The notes: generated by a model from the letters alone, not told the origin. 18,025 bases of DNA from Dictyoglomaceae bacterium (GCA_028276205.1 JAPYWU010000008.1:1-18025); one strand, 5' to 3'. Numbered from the stretch's first letter, positions 1 to 6,980 are shown. Translations and numbers: made by a program.

Positions 1-131
1 CTTGCCTTTTAGGCAAGTTGACGAGGTGGAGGTTAATCGAGGTTTTCGGCGGATGCCTCCAGGCAGTAGCTACCTGCCTTAAGGGGACTCACAAAACTGG
101 TGGGTGACCACCAGGACAAAAGGTCCCCGAG
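1..131 (+). ncRNA. glmS ribozyme (5' end cut off by the window)
   Basis: This is a glucosamine-6-phosphate-activated self-cleaving ribozyme in the glmS leader; cleavage lowers glmS expression when GlcN6P is plentiful (family knowledge). Seen here: a P1-type hairpin at 1-17 (CTTGCC/GGCAAG), then the conserved core GTTGACGAGG with the downstream ATCGAGGTTTTCGGCGG segment. These are followed by hairpin AGGCAG/CTGCCT (61-66/74-79), P3 GGGGACT/GGTCCCC (83-89/122-128) and, enclosed by it, P4 CTGGTGG/CCACCAG closed by GTGA (97-114). The cleavage site and the first nucleotides lie just upstream of the window, so they cannot be checked. The position directly before glmS agrees with the call. Confidence 0.93.
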
Positions 132-145
132 TAGCATTAGGGGCA

Positions 146-182
146 TTCTCCTTCTCCAAAAAAAGTTTAAGGAGGAGGAGAA
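146..182 (+). promoter_or_regulatory. Hairpin sequestering the glmS Shine-Dalgarno sequence
   Basis: TTCTCCTTCTCC (146-157) pairs along 12 positions, with a single U-G wobble, to GGAGGAGGAGAA (171-182); the loop is the A-rich 13 nt 158-170. The 3' arm is the very strong Shine-Dalgarno sequence of glmS, whose ATG is at 185. No U-tract follows, so this is not an intrinsic terminator. It would hide the ribosome site unless melted or refolded. A regulatory role, by temperature or as a partner of the ribozyme just upstream, is inference. Confidence 0.6.
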
Positions 183-184
183 AG

Positions 185-2014
185 ATGTGTGGTATATTTG
201 GATATACAGGAAGAAGTAATTCTTTGCCTTATATAATATCAGGTCTCGAAAAATTAGAGTATAGAGGTTATGATTCAGCTGGTATTGCTTATATAAAAAA
301 TGGAGAGATAGAAATTAAAAAAGTGGTAGGAAAAGTACAAGATCTTAAAAATATTTTAGATTTTTCTATAGTTTCAAATATTGGTATAGGACATACAAGA
401 TGGGCTACTCATGGTGGTATTACTTATGAAAATGCACATCCTCATGTGGATTGTTTAAAAAATATTGCTCTTGTACATAATGGGATAATTGAAAACTACA
501 AAGAAGTAAAAAAGTTTTTAGAGAATAAGGGTCATAAATTTTTAAGTCAAACAGATACTGAAGTTGCTGTTCATCTTTTAGAGTATCTTTTAAATGAGGA
601 AAAACTTAGCTTAGAAGAGGCTATAGAAGAAATTTTCAGAAGACTTGAGGGATCTTTTGCTTTTTTAGTTATGGATAGTAGAAGAAAAAGAGAGCTTTTT
701 GCTATAAGAAAGCAAAGTCCATTAATTATAGGGTATGGAAAAGGGGAGAATTTTATAGCTTCAGATATTCCTGCTCTTGGAATATATACAGATACTTTTT
801 ATTTTTTGAAAGATAATGAATTTGCCAAGATTTCACCCGAAAAAGTTGAGATATTCCATGTAACTGATGGTAAGAGTAAATTAATAACAATTAATCCGAT
901 AAAAATTCCTCAAGATAATATAAGGGCTGAAAAGGATGGTTACCCTCATTTTATGATTAAAGAGATATTTGAGCAACCTTCTGTTGCAAGAAGAATTATT
1001 TCTAATTTAGAAAGGTATGACAATATTTTTGAAATTAAGGAGCTAAAAGAGAGTAATATTGAATGGGATAAAATTCAACAAACTTTTATAATTGCTTGTG
1101 GTACATCATATCATGCAGGATATTTTGCAAAATTTTTATGGGAACAAGAACTTCCTTATTCTGTAGATATAGAACTCGCTTCACAGATCTATTATAGGTC
1201 GTTAAAGGTTCCTCCGAACACTCTTTTTATTGCTATAAGTCAATCTGGTGAGACAGCAGATGTTATTTCCGCAGTTAGAAATTTGAAAGAGAAAGGTTTT
1301 AAAGTTTTGTCTTTAGTAAATAACACCCAGAGTACTATTGCAAGGGAAAGCGATTATGTGATAGGTCTTAAAGCTGGAGTTGAGATTGGGGTTGCAGCTA
1401 CAAAAACTTTTATTGCTCAATTGATATGGTTAGGTCTATTAAAAGATTATATAAAAACCAAAATTTTAAAAGAAAATATTAATTTAGATAACTGGAATCT
1501 TCTACCTACTTATTTAGAAAACTATTTAGATAGTATAAAGAATCTTGTAAAAAATATTTCAGATAAATATTATTTAAAAAGAAATTTTCTATATCTTGCT
1601 CGTGGTAAAAATTATCCATTAGCTTTGGAAGGCGCTTTAAAACTTAAAGAGATATCTTATATACATGCTGAAGCGGTTCCTGCAGGAGAAATGAAGCATG
1701 GTCCTATTGCACTTTTAGATCCTGATACTCCTGTTTTTGGTTTGGTATATAAAGATGAGACATATTCTAAAATGGTAAATAATTTAGAAGAAGCAAAGGC
1801 ACGTAAGGCTCCAATTATAGCTATAGGTAATGAAAATGATGAAAAATTATTAAATTTAGTAGATGATTTGATTCCTATACCTAATATTGATCCTTTTTAT
1901 TACCCATATTTAGCTGCTGTTGTTTTACAGCTTTTTGCCTATTATACCGCTAATAATTTGGGTAGGGAAATAGATCAGCCAAGAAATTTAGCAAAATCAG
2001 TTACAGTAGAGTAG
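185..2014 (+). CDS. glmS: Glutamine--fructose-6-phosphate aminotransferase (isomerizing)
   Basis: GlmS makes glucosamine-6-phosphate from fructose-6-phosphate and glutamine, the first step toward UDP-GlcNAc for cell-wall synthesis; it is cytoplasmic. The 609-aa product begins MCGIFGYTG, so Cys2 becomes the N-terminal nucleophile of the class II glutaminase domain after Met removal. GHTRWATHGG and HNGIIENY are glutaminase motifs. Two SIS sugar-isomerase domains follow, with SQSGETADV and GVAATKTF, and the C-terminus DQPRNLAKSVTVE is the classical end. The reading frame stays open upstream to 104, but that extension overlaps the ribozyme and would bury Cys2. ATG 185 has GGAGGAGGAG four nt upstream. 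acpS starts 5 nt after the stop. Confidence 0.98.
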   Translation: MCGIFGYTGRSNSLPYIISGLEKLEYRGYDSAGIAYIKNGEIEIKKVVGKVQDLKNILDFSIVSNIGIGHTRWATHGGITYENAHPHVDCLKNIALVHNGIIENYKEVKKFLENKGHKFLSQTDTEVAVHLLEYLLNEEKLSLEEAIEEIFRRLEGSFAFLVMDSRRKRELFAIRKQSPLIIGYGKGENFIASDIPALGIYTDTFYFLKDNEFAKISPEKVEIFHVTDGKSKLITINPIKIPQDNIRAEKDGYPHFMIKEIFEQPSVARRIISNLERYDNIFEIKELKESNIEWDKIQQTFIIACGTSYHAGYFAKFLWEQELPYSVDIELASQIYYRSLKVPPNTLFIAISQSGETADVISAVRNLKEKGFKVLSLVNNTQSTIARESDYVIGLKAGVEIGVAATKTFIAQLIWLGLLKDYIKTKILKENINLDNWNLLPTYLENYLDSIKNLVKNISDKYYLKRNFLYLARGKNYPLALEGALKLKEISYIHAEAVPAGEMKHGPIALLDPDTPVFGLVYKDETYSKMVNNLEEAKARKAPIIAIGNENDEKLLNLVDDLIPIPNIDPFYYPYLAAVVLQLFAYYTANNLGREIDQPRNLAKSVTVE

Positions 2015-2019
2015 ATAAT

Positions 2020-2412
2020 ATGGAGAACGTTATTATTGATGTTGGTTTAGACATTGTTGAGATAGAGAGAATAAAGAAAGTATGTGAAAAATACAAAAGA
2101 TTTAAAGAAAGGATATATTCTTTAAGGGAGTTGGAGCAATTAAGTGGGAAAAAAGATTTATACCCCTCTTTGGCTGCGCGTTTTGCAGCCAAAGAGGCCT
2201 TTATAAAAGCTATTGGTGGAAAATATTCTGGGTGGAATTGGAAAGATGTAGAGATTCTTTATGGAATAAATGGAAAACCTGAGATTAATCTTAGAAATAA
2301 AGCTCTTGAATTTGCACTTCAAAAAGGAGTTAAAGATATAAAGGTAAGTATTTCTCATACCCATAAATATGCGGTTGCTGTAGTTGTAATAACTATAAAA
2401 GGGGATAAATAA
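2020..2412 (+). CDS. acpS: Holo-[acyl-carrier-protein] synthase
   Basis: AcpS transfers 4'-phosphopantetheine from CoA to the serine of acyl carrier protein, activating it for fatty-acid synthesis. The 130-aa size fits the short AcpS family. The Mg-binding GLDIVEI motif is at residues 9-15 (Asp11) and ARFAAKEAFIKAIG at 53-66, with the metal-binding Glu59. ISHTHKYAVAVV near the C-terminus is the third family motif. It sits 5 nt after glmS and its TAA overlaps the next ATG by one base, so it is probably in the glmS operon and lies downstream of the ribozyme. A perfect 13-bp inverted repeat lies inside the FAAKEA coding region (see 2165-2197). Confidence 0.96.
   Translation: MENVIIDVGLDIVEIERIKKVCEKYKRFKERIYSLRELEQLSGKKDLYPSLAARFAAKEAFIKAIGGKYSGWNWKDVEILYGINGKPEINLRNKALEFALQKGVKDIKVSISHTHKYAVAVVVITIKGDK
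2165..2197 (+). repeat. Perfect 13-bp inverted repeat inside acpS
   Basis: CCTCTTTGGCTGC (2165-2177) and GCAGCCAAAGAGG (2185-2197) are exact reverse complements separated by GCGTTTT. The stem is GC-richer than the gene around it and spans the codons for the conserved L-A-A-R-F-A-A-K-E segment. No T-run follows on either strand, so it is not a standard terminator. It may be only a by-product of coding alanine pairs on both sides of Arg-Phe. Confidence 0.75.
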
Positions 2413-3338
2413 TGAAGGAAAGCCCTTTGGAAAAATTAAGAGAAAAAATAGAAGAGTTGAAAAAGATTTCTGGACGACTTATAGTTCCTGATTTTAATGA
2501 AAGTGAGTCGTATATTGAAAAATTTTTAACATTAAGACAAGAAGTAGAGGAATTAGTTATTGAGCTGAAAAAATTAGATGTTCCAATTGATCCCGAACTT
2601 TCTCGACTTAGCGAAATAGATGGCGAATTAAAGAAGAATATAAATTCTTTATATAAGATAATTAAAAGAAGTAATAGATTAAAGGATAAATCTAATCTTT
2701 ATCCTAAAGAATATTGGTGGTGGCATATAGTTGAGATAGTGGAAGAAAAAAGAAAAAGAAAATTAAAAAGAATTATTTTAGGAAGTGTTATTACTATTAT
2801 TGTCCTTGGGCTAATTATTTTTATAGCTTTAAATTATAAGACACCTGCTGAAGAGGTCTTAGAAACTATTGATCAAAGTTATAAATTTATGATGGCTAAA
2901 AAATATGAAGAGGCAGAAAAATTATTGAAAGAAAAGATTAAGAAATATAAAGACAAATATGAGTTATACATAGCATTAGGGATTATTCTGGAAGATGAAG
3001 GAAAAATAAAAGAAGCTGAAGAAAGTTTTAAAAAGGGACTTTCTGTAAGTAGAGAGGAAGAAAGGTTTTATTTACAGAGAGCATTAGAGTATAAAAAGTT
3101 AGGTAAATTTGATAAAGCCAAAAAAGATATCATGGAAGTACTTAAAAAGAATAAAAATAATTCTAATGCTTTGTATATTTTAGCCACTATTTATGAAGAA
3201 GAAAACAATATCATTGATGCTATAAAAACTTATAAAATTATTGAAGATTTGGGTGATAAGGCTGACCCGCAGATTTTGGTTATGGCAAAAGTTAGACTTT
3301 CAGTCCTAATTCAGAAAGTAACTCTACCACAAAAGTAG
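2412..3338 (+). CDS. Membrane-anchored TPR-repeat protein, function unknown
   Basis: The 308-aa protein has three parts. Residues 1-115 are charged and helical with a coiled-coil look, ending in a basic KRKRKLKR stretch. One hydrophobic transmembrane helix spans about 121-141. From about 149 to 300 there are helical tetratricopeptide-type repeats with typical A/G-x-x-Y and E-E-A-E-K-L patterns. The basic patch before the helix predicts the N-terminus inside and the TPR part outside the cytoplasmic membrane (inference). Such proteins usually act as scaffolds; no enzyme motif is seen. The start codon overlaps the acpS stop (TAATG), so it is probably cotranscribed. I do not recognise a specific family. 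Confidence 0.85.
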   Translation: MKESPLEKLREKIEELKKISGRLIVPDFNESESYIEKFLTLRQEVEELVIELKKLDVPIDPELSRLSEIDGELKKNINSLYKIIKRSNRLKDKSNLYPKEYWWWHIVEIVEEKRKRKLKRIILGSVITIIVLGLIIFIALNYKTPAEEVLETIDQSYKFMMAKKYEEAEKLLKEKIKKYKDKYELYIALGIILEDEGKIKEAEESFKKGLSVSREEERFYLQRALEYKKLGKFDKAKKDIMEVLKKNKNNSNALYILATIYEEENNIIDAIKTYKIIEDLGDKADPQILVMAKVRLSVLIQKVTLPQK

Positions 3339-3346
3339 GGTTGTAA

Positions 3347-3375
3347 TTGAAATATGTTTGGTTTTGTGGTATATT
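3347..3375 (+). promoter_or_regulatory. Sigma-70-type promoter for the 3382 RNA
   Basis: TTGAAA (3347-3352) and TATATT (3370-3375) are separated by an optimal 17 nt. The expected start, seven bases on, is A3382, exactly where the folded RNA begins. A 10-bp inverted repeat, TACCACAAAA (3325-3334) with TTTTGTGGTA (3362-3371), brackets the -35 box and reaches the -10; it could be an operator or chance. Confidence 0.7.
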
Positions 3376-3381
3376 CAATAT

Positions 3382-3560
3382 AGAAAGCCCTGCTGTGTGC
3401 GTGGTGTATGCTGTGGTCCTGGCTCAACACCTTGTTTCAGGAGGCTGATCTCCTGACTTGGGATTGCGGCTCTTAAAGAGCTACATAACCAAGCAGGGTA
3501 GGCCTCAAAATTGTGGAACGGGGCACAAGGACTTCGGCATCACGGCACAGCGGGGCTTTT
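3382..3560 (+). ncRNA. ssrS: Structured ~180-nt RNA, probable 6S RNA
   Basis: 6S RNA mimics an open promoter and binds housekeeping RNA polymerase holoenzyme (family knowledge). The segment has its own promoter and folds into a long rod. A closing stem pairs 3384-3398 with 3545-3559 (AAAGCCC.GCTGTG with CACAGC.GGGCTTT). A second stem pairs ATGC and GTCCT of 3404-3420 with 3528-3543. A large open bubble of about 20 nt per side follows (3421-3440 and 3507-3527). The distal rod has GAGGC/GCCTC (3441-3445/3502-3506), CCTG/CAGG (3452-3455/3494-3497), CTTGG/CCAAG and apical GCTCT-TAA-AGAGC. Size, central bubble and paired ends fit 6S RNA. The fold was made by eye and no primary-sequence match was tested. 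SRP RNA, tmRNA and RNase P signatures are absent. A cis-acting alaS leader is the main alternative. Confidence 0.65.
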
Positions 3561-3600
3561 AATAATTATTTCTAAAAATTTTTCATGAGGGGTTGTAGAA

Positions 3601-6207
3601 ATGAGAATAAGCCAACAAATAAGAGAGAAATTTACACAATATTTTGTTAGAAATGGCCATTTACATTTACCTAGTGCATCCTTAGTTCCTGCAGATGATC
3701 CTACATTGCTTTTTACCACTGCTGGGATGGTTCCTTTTAAACCATATTTTTTAGGGCAAGGTATACCACCCAAAAGGCGTATTACCACAATTCAAAAGTG
3801 CTTTCGAACTACTGATATAGAAAGGGTTGGCCTTACCCCAAGGCACTTAACTTTTTTAGAAATGCTTGGTAATTTTTCTTTTGGAGATTATTTTAAAAAA
3901 GAAGCAATTGGTTTTGCGTATGAATTCTTGACAAAAGAATTAGAGATTCCTTTATCAAGAATTTGGATTTCTGTATATGAGGAAGATGATGAGGCTTTTG
4001 AAATTTGGAATAAATTAATGGGAATTCCAAAAGAAAGGATAGTAAGATTAGGAAAAGAAGATAATTTCTGGGGTCCTCCAGGTCCTACTGGTCCCTGTGG
4101 TCCATGTTCTGAAATATATTATGATTTTGGTCCAAAAACTAAAGAGGAAGAAAATTGCAAGCCAGGAGATCCATGTGATCGTTTTATGGAGATATGGAAT
4201 TTAGTGTTTATGGCTTATTATATGGATGAAGAGGGAAAACTTTCTCCTCTTCCTCAAAAAAATATAGATACAGGAATGGGACTTGAGAGAATAGTAACGG
4301 TTGTTGAGAATGTTAGCAATGTATTTGAAACAGATCTTTTTCAACCAATTATACAAAGGTTAAAAGACATTATTAATGATTCTGATATGGTTACGGAAAG
4401 AATGATTTCAGATCATATTAGAGCTATTACTTTTCTTATGAGTGACGGTGTGGTTCCTACTAATGAGAGCAGAGGCTATGTTTTAAGAAGATTGATAAGA
4501 AGAGCATTAAGAAGAGCTTATAAATTAGGAATCAAAGAGCCTTTTCTTTACAAAATTGTGCCTACTGTTGTAGAGGTAATGAAGGATGCTTATCCTGAAT
4601 TAAAAGAAAAATCTGACTATATTATGAGAGTACTTACTAAAGAAGAAGAGCAATTTATAAGAACCTTAGAACAAGGCCTTAATCTTTTAGAGGATTATTT
4701 TAGAAAGTCTACAAGTAAAGTTGTAAACGGTGAATTTGCCTTTAAACTTTATGATACTTATGGTTTTCCTATTGAATTGACACAGGAAATTGCAGAAGAG
4801 GTAGGGTTTAAAGTTGATGTTGAAGGATTTAATAAAGAAATGGAGAAACAAAGAGAGAAAGCAAGATTATCCACTCAAGAAAAGCTTGAAAGCACATTTA
4901 TATCATTATCTGATGATGAGGTATATCAATTAAGAGAGCTTCCTAATACTGAATTTGTAGGATATGATACTCTTTCTTCTGAAAGTAATGTTCTGTTTTT
5001 CCTGGGAAATAAACATAATAGAGAAATAAAAGAAGAGGAAGAAGTTTACTTTATATTAGATAAAACTCCATTTTATCCTGAAAGTGGAGGCCAAGTTGCA
5101 GATACTGGCAAGGTTTTTAATGCAAATGTGGAGGTAATAGTTTCTGATGTAAAAAAACTGGGAGATAAATTTATTCTTCATAAAGGAAAAGTGGTTAAAG
5201 GAATCTTTAAGGAAGGTATGAAGGTTAAGGCAGAAGTAGATAAAGAGAGAAGATATCATACTATGAGACATCATACTGCAACTCATTTATTACATTCTGC
5301 TCTTAGAAAGATTTTGGGTAATCATATTATGCAATCTGGTTCATTAGTTTCTCCAGAATTTTTAAGATTTGATTTTACTCACCATTCTCCTATAACAGAT
5401 GAGGAATTGAGACTTATTGAGAAAGAAATTAATGAAAATATTTTATCAAATTATAAAGTTGAGAAATTTTGGACCACCTTAGATGAAGCAAGAAAAATGG
5501 GAGCAATAGCTTTATTTACTGAAAAGTATCAGAAGGATGTAAGGGTTATTAAAATTGATGACGTCAGTATGGAGCTTTGTGGTGGTACTCATGTAGATTA
5601 TACAGGGGAAATAGGAAGTTTTTACATTTTTAAAGAAGAAGGAATTGGAAGTGGTATAAGAAGGATATTTGCAGTATGTGGAATTAAAGCATGGGAATAT
5701 CAGAAAGAGAAGGAAAGTATTCTTAAAAGGTCTATGGATTTACTGGGTGCAAATAATATAGAAGAAATACCTATAAGAATTGAAAGATTAATTTCGGAAT
5801 TAAAAGAAAAGGATAAAAAGATAGAAAGTTTAGAGGAAGAAATAATTAAAAAAGAATCCTCTGATTTGCTAAATAAAATTGAGACGATTAGTGATATAAA
5901 TATACTTTGTGAAGTTGTAGACATGGATAATGAAGCTATAAAAAGACTGGGAGATTATTTAAAGAGTAAAAAAGAAAATCTTATCATGGTTCTTTTAAAG
6001 GAGACTGATGAACGTTTTACAGGTACAGTTATGGTAAGCCCTAAGTTGGTAGAGAGAAATATTCTTGCTAAAGATATAGTAAAAATAATAACAGAAGAGT
6101 TTAAAGGAAGAGGTGGAGGAAGAGATACATTAGCACAATTTAATATTCCTATGGCAGATGTTACAAAAATCAAAGAATATTTGAAAAATTATTTTAAAAA
6201 CAAATGA
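3601..6207 (+). CDS. alaS: Alanine--tRNA ligase
   Basis: AlaRS charges tRNA-Ala and clears mischarged Ser/Gly. The 868-aa length is normal. The class II catalytic core is at the N-terminus (MRISQQIREKF start, FTTAGMVPFKPYFLG, GPCGPCSEIYYD, NIDTGMGLER). The tRNA-binding RRLIRRALRR region follows. The editing domain carries HTATHLLH (His558/His562) and CGGTH (Cys660/His664), the zinc-type site. The C-terminal C-Ala domain ends with a glycine-rich GRGGGRD (836-842). GAGGGG at 3587-3592 serves ATG 3601. The 40-nt gap from the upstream RNA holds no good separate promoter, so transcription may come from the RNA's promoter. ruvX overlaps its stop by 4 nt. Confidence 0.98.
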   Translation: MRISQQIREKFTQYFVRNGHLHLPSASLVPADDPTLLFTTAGMVPFKPYFLGQGIPPKRRITTIQKCFRTTDIERVGLTPRHLTFLEMLGNFSFGDYFKKEAIGFAYEFLTKELEIPLSRIWISVYEEDDEAFEIWNKLMGIPKERIVRLGKEDNFWGPPGPTGPCGPCSEIYYDFGPKTKEEENCKPGDPCDRFMEIWNLVFMAYYMDEEGKLSPLPQKNIDTGMGLERIVTVVENVSNVFETDLFQPIIQRLKDIINDSDMVTERMISDHIRAITFLMSDGVVPTNESRGYVLRRLIRRALRRAYKLGIKEPFLYKIVPTVVEVMKDAYPELKEKSDYIMRVLTKEEEQFIRTLEQGLNLLEDYFRKSTSKVVNGEFAFKLYDTYGFPIELTQEIAEEVGFKVDVEGFNKEMEKQREKARLSTQEKLESTFISLSDDEVYQLRELPNTEFVGYDTLSSESNVLFFLGNKHNREIKEEEEVYFILDKTPFYPESGGQVADTGKVFNANVEVIVSDVKKLGDKFILHKGKVVKGIFKEGMKVKAEVDKERRYHTMRHHTATHLLHSALRKILGNHIMQSGSLVSPEFLRFDFTHHSPITDEELRLIEKEINENILSNYKVEKFWTTLDEARKMGAIALFTEKYQKDVRVIKIDDVSMELCGGTHVDYTGEIGSFYIFKEEGIGSGIRRIFAVCGIKAWEYQKEKESILKRSMDLLGANNIEEIPIRIERLISELKEKDKKIESLEEEIIKKESSDLLNKIETISDINILCEVVDMDNEAIKRLGDYLKSKKENLIMVLLKETDERFTGTVMVSPKLVERNILAKDIVKIITEEFKGRGGGRDTLAQFNIPMADVTKIKEYLKNYFKNK

Positions 6208-6644
6208 GTAGATATCTTGGTATAGATTGGGGAGAAAAATATATAGGTTTAGCTATTTCTGATCCATTAGGAGTTATAGCTCAAGGATTGGATGTTATAG
6301 AGTTTAAAAATGAAAAATCTTTTTTTGAGTATATAAAAGATATTCTTCAAAAATATGATATTAAAGGAATAGTGATTGGTTATCCAATAAGTTTACGTGG
6401 ACATGAGAATGAGAAAACAGAAAAAATAAAAGAATTATCTAAGAAAATAGAAGAAAAATTTAAAATTAAAACCTATTTAGTAGATGAAAGATTTACTACT
6501 ATGGAGGTAGAGAAAGTTTTAATAGAAGCTAATGTTAAGAGAAAGGATAGAAAGATTATTAAAAATAAGCAGTCAGCAATAATTATATTACAAAAGTTTT
6601 TATCATCTATACAGCTTGACATCGAAGAACAAGAAAAGGTATAA
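6204..6644 (+). CDS. ruvX: RuvX/YqgF-family RNase H-fold nuclease
   Basis: The family acts in 16S rRNA 5'-end maturation and has been described as a Holliday-junction-resolvase-like nuclease. The 146-aa product starts MSRYLGIDWGEKYIGLA, the RNase H-fold first strand with catalytic Asp8. IVIGYP lies mid-protein and VDERFTT (Glu95) holds the second acidic residue. In the C-terminal IIKNKQSAIIILQKF segment the third acidic residue, usually Asp in a D-x-x-A-A-x-x-I-L pattern, appears as Asn121. That could lower or alter catalysis. ATGA overlap with alaS shows translational coupling, and alaS-yqgF linkage is common in Firmicutes. The TAA stop lies within the -10 box of the next promoter. Confidence 0.93.
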   Translation: MSRYLGIDWGEKYIGLAISDPLGVIAQGLDVIEFKNEKSFFEYIKDILQKYDIKGIVIGYPISLRGHENEKTEKIKELSKKIEEKFKIKTYLVDERFTTMEVEKVLIEANVKRKDRKIIKNKQSAIIILQKFLSSIQLDIEEQEKV

Positions 6645-6645
6645 T
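6616..6645 (+). promoter_or_regulatory. Consensus promoter for tRNA-Val and probably the thrS leader
   Basis: TTGACA (6616-6621) and TATAAT (6640-6645) are perfect sigma-70 hexamers with an 18-nt spacer, embedded in the last codons of ruvX; the ruvX TAA is part of the -10 box. The predicted start near 6652 leaves a leader of about 7 nt before the tRNA. It is the strongest promoter sequence in the window, as suits a stable RNA gene. Confidence 0.85.
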
Positions 6646-6658
6646 TTTTCATTGTAAA

Positions 6659-6733
6659 GGGCGCGTAGCTCAGTGGGAGAGCACTATCTTGACGCGGTAG
6701 GGGTCGGTGGTTCAATCCCACCCGCGCCCACCA
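6659..6733 (+). tRNA. tRNA-Val (anticodon GAC)
   Basis: The cloverleaf is complete. Acceptor GGGCGCG (6659-6665) pairs with CGCGCCC (6723-6729), followed by discriminator A and encoded CCA (6731-6733). The D arm contains AGCTCAGTGGGAGAGC. Anticodon stem CTATC/GGTAG closes loop TTGACGC, giving anticodon GAC at 6691-6693, which reads GUC/GUU valine codons. The variable loop is 5 nt. T arm GGTGG-TTCAATC-CCACC is standard. A threonine T-box leader begins about a dozen bases after the CCA, with no terminator between, so the tRNA is probably cut out of a longer transcript. Confidence 0.97.
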
Positions 6734-6744
6734 TAAAAGAAAAG

Positions 6745-6980
6745 GCTAAGAAGAGGAAAGTAATCTATTTCAGATATACAGAGAGGAAGACAGAGAGCTG
6801 AAAGTCTTCTATATCTGGAATAGATGAAAACCACCTCGGAGCTTCCCGTTGAAATTCCACTAATGGAAGAGTAAGCGGTGACGGGTGATTCCGTTAAAAA
6901 TCAAGAGTGGATCTTTTTTAGATCCATTAAGGTGGAACCACGGGAGCTCTCGTCCTTTTATAGGACGAGAGCTTTTTTGT
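6745..6980 (+). promoter_or_regulatory. T-box leader, threonine-specific, controlling thrS
   Basis: A T-box riboswitch senses uncharged tRNA by specifier-codon pairing and by the free NCCA end, allowing read-through when charging is low. Stem I: ATCTATT (6763-6769) pairs AATAGAT (6819-6825) and CAGATATA (6771-6778) pairs TATATCTG (6810-6817); distal hairpin GAAGAC/GTCTTC has an AGAGAGCTGAAA loop. The specifier loop has AGTA (6759-6762) opposite GAAAACCA (6826-6833), where ACC (6830-6832) is the Thr codon. Shifting one base would read AAC, but the downstream gene decides. Stem II is 6845-6885, with CCCGT/ACGGG, TTCCA/TGGAA and a GTAAG/GTGA S-turn-like part. Stem III is TGGATCT/AGATCCA (6908-6926). 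T-box AAGGTGGAACCACGG (6929-6943) forms the antiterminator with CGTCCTT (6951-6957). Confidence 0.95.
6945..6978 (+). terminator. T-box-controlled intrinsic terminator
   Basis: AGCTCTCGTCCT (6945-6956) pairs perfectly over 12 bp with AGGACGAGAGCT (6962-6973), loop TTTAT, followed by a T-run (6973-6978). The 5' arm shares CGTCCT with the antiterminator, so the two folds exclude each other, the standard T-box switch. Confidence 0.96.

Noticed and set aside
104..184. Longer N-terminus for GlmS starting at a GTG near 104
   Set aside because: The segment is the 3' part of the ribozyme and the SD hairpin. An extension would destroy the required N-terminal Cys nucleophile.
3382..3560. SRP RNA, tmRNA, RNase P RNA or T-box as identity of the alaS-upstream RNA
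   Set aside because: It lacks the SRP GGAAG-type apical motif, a tRNA-like end, RNase P length and core, and any GGTGGNACC T-box sequence.
3546..3564. Stand-alone intrinsic terminator at the end of the 3382 RNA
   Set aside because: The 3' arm before the TTTT pairs only with sequence about 150 nt upstream and the T-run is short, so it is better read as the closing stem of the RNA.
6659..6733. The tRNA as the ligand of the adjacent T-box
   Set aside because: The anticodon is GAC (valine), while the specifier is ACC and the gene is thrS, so it cannot be the cognate tRNA.
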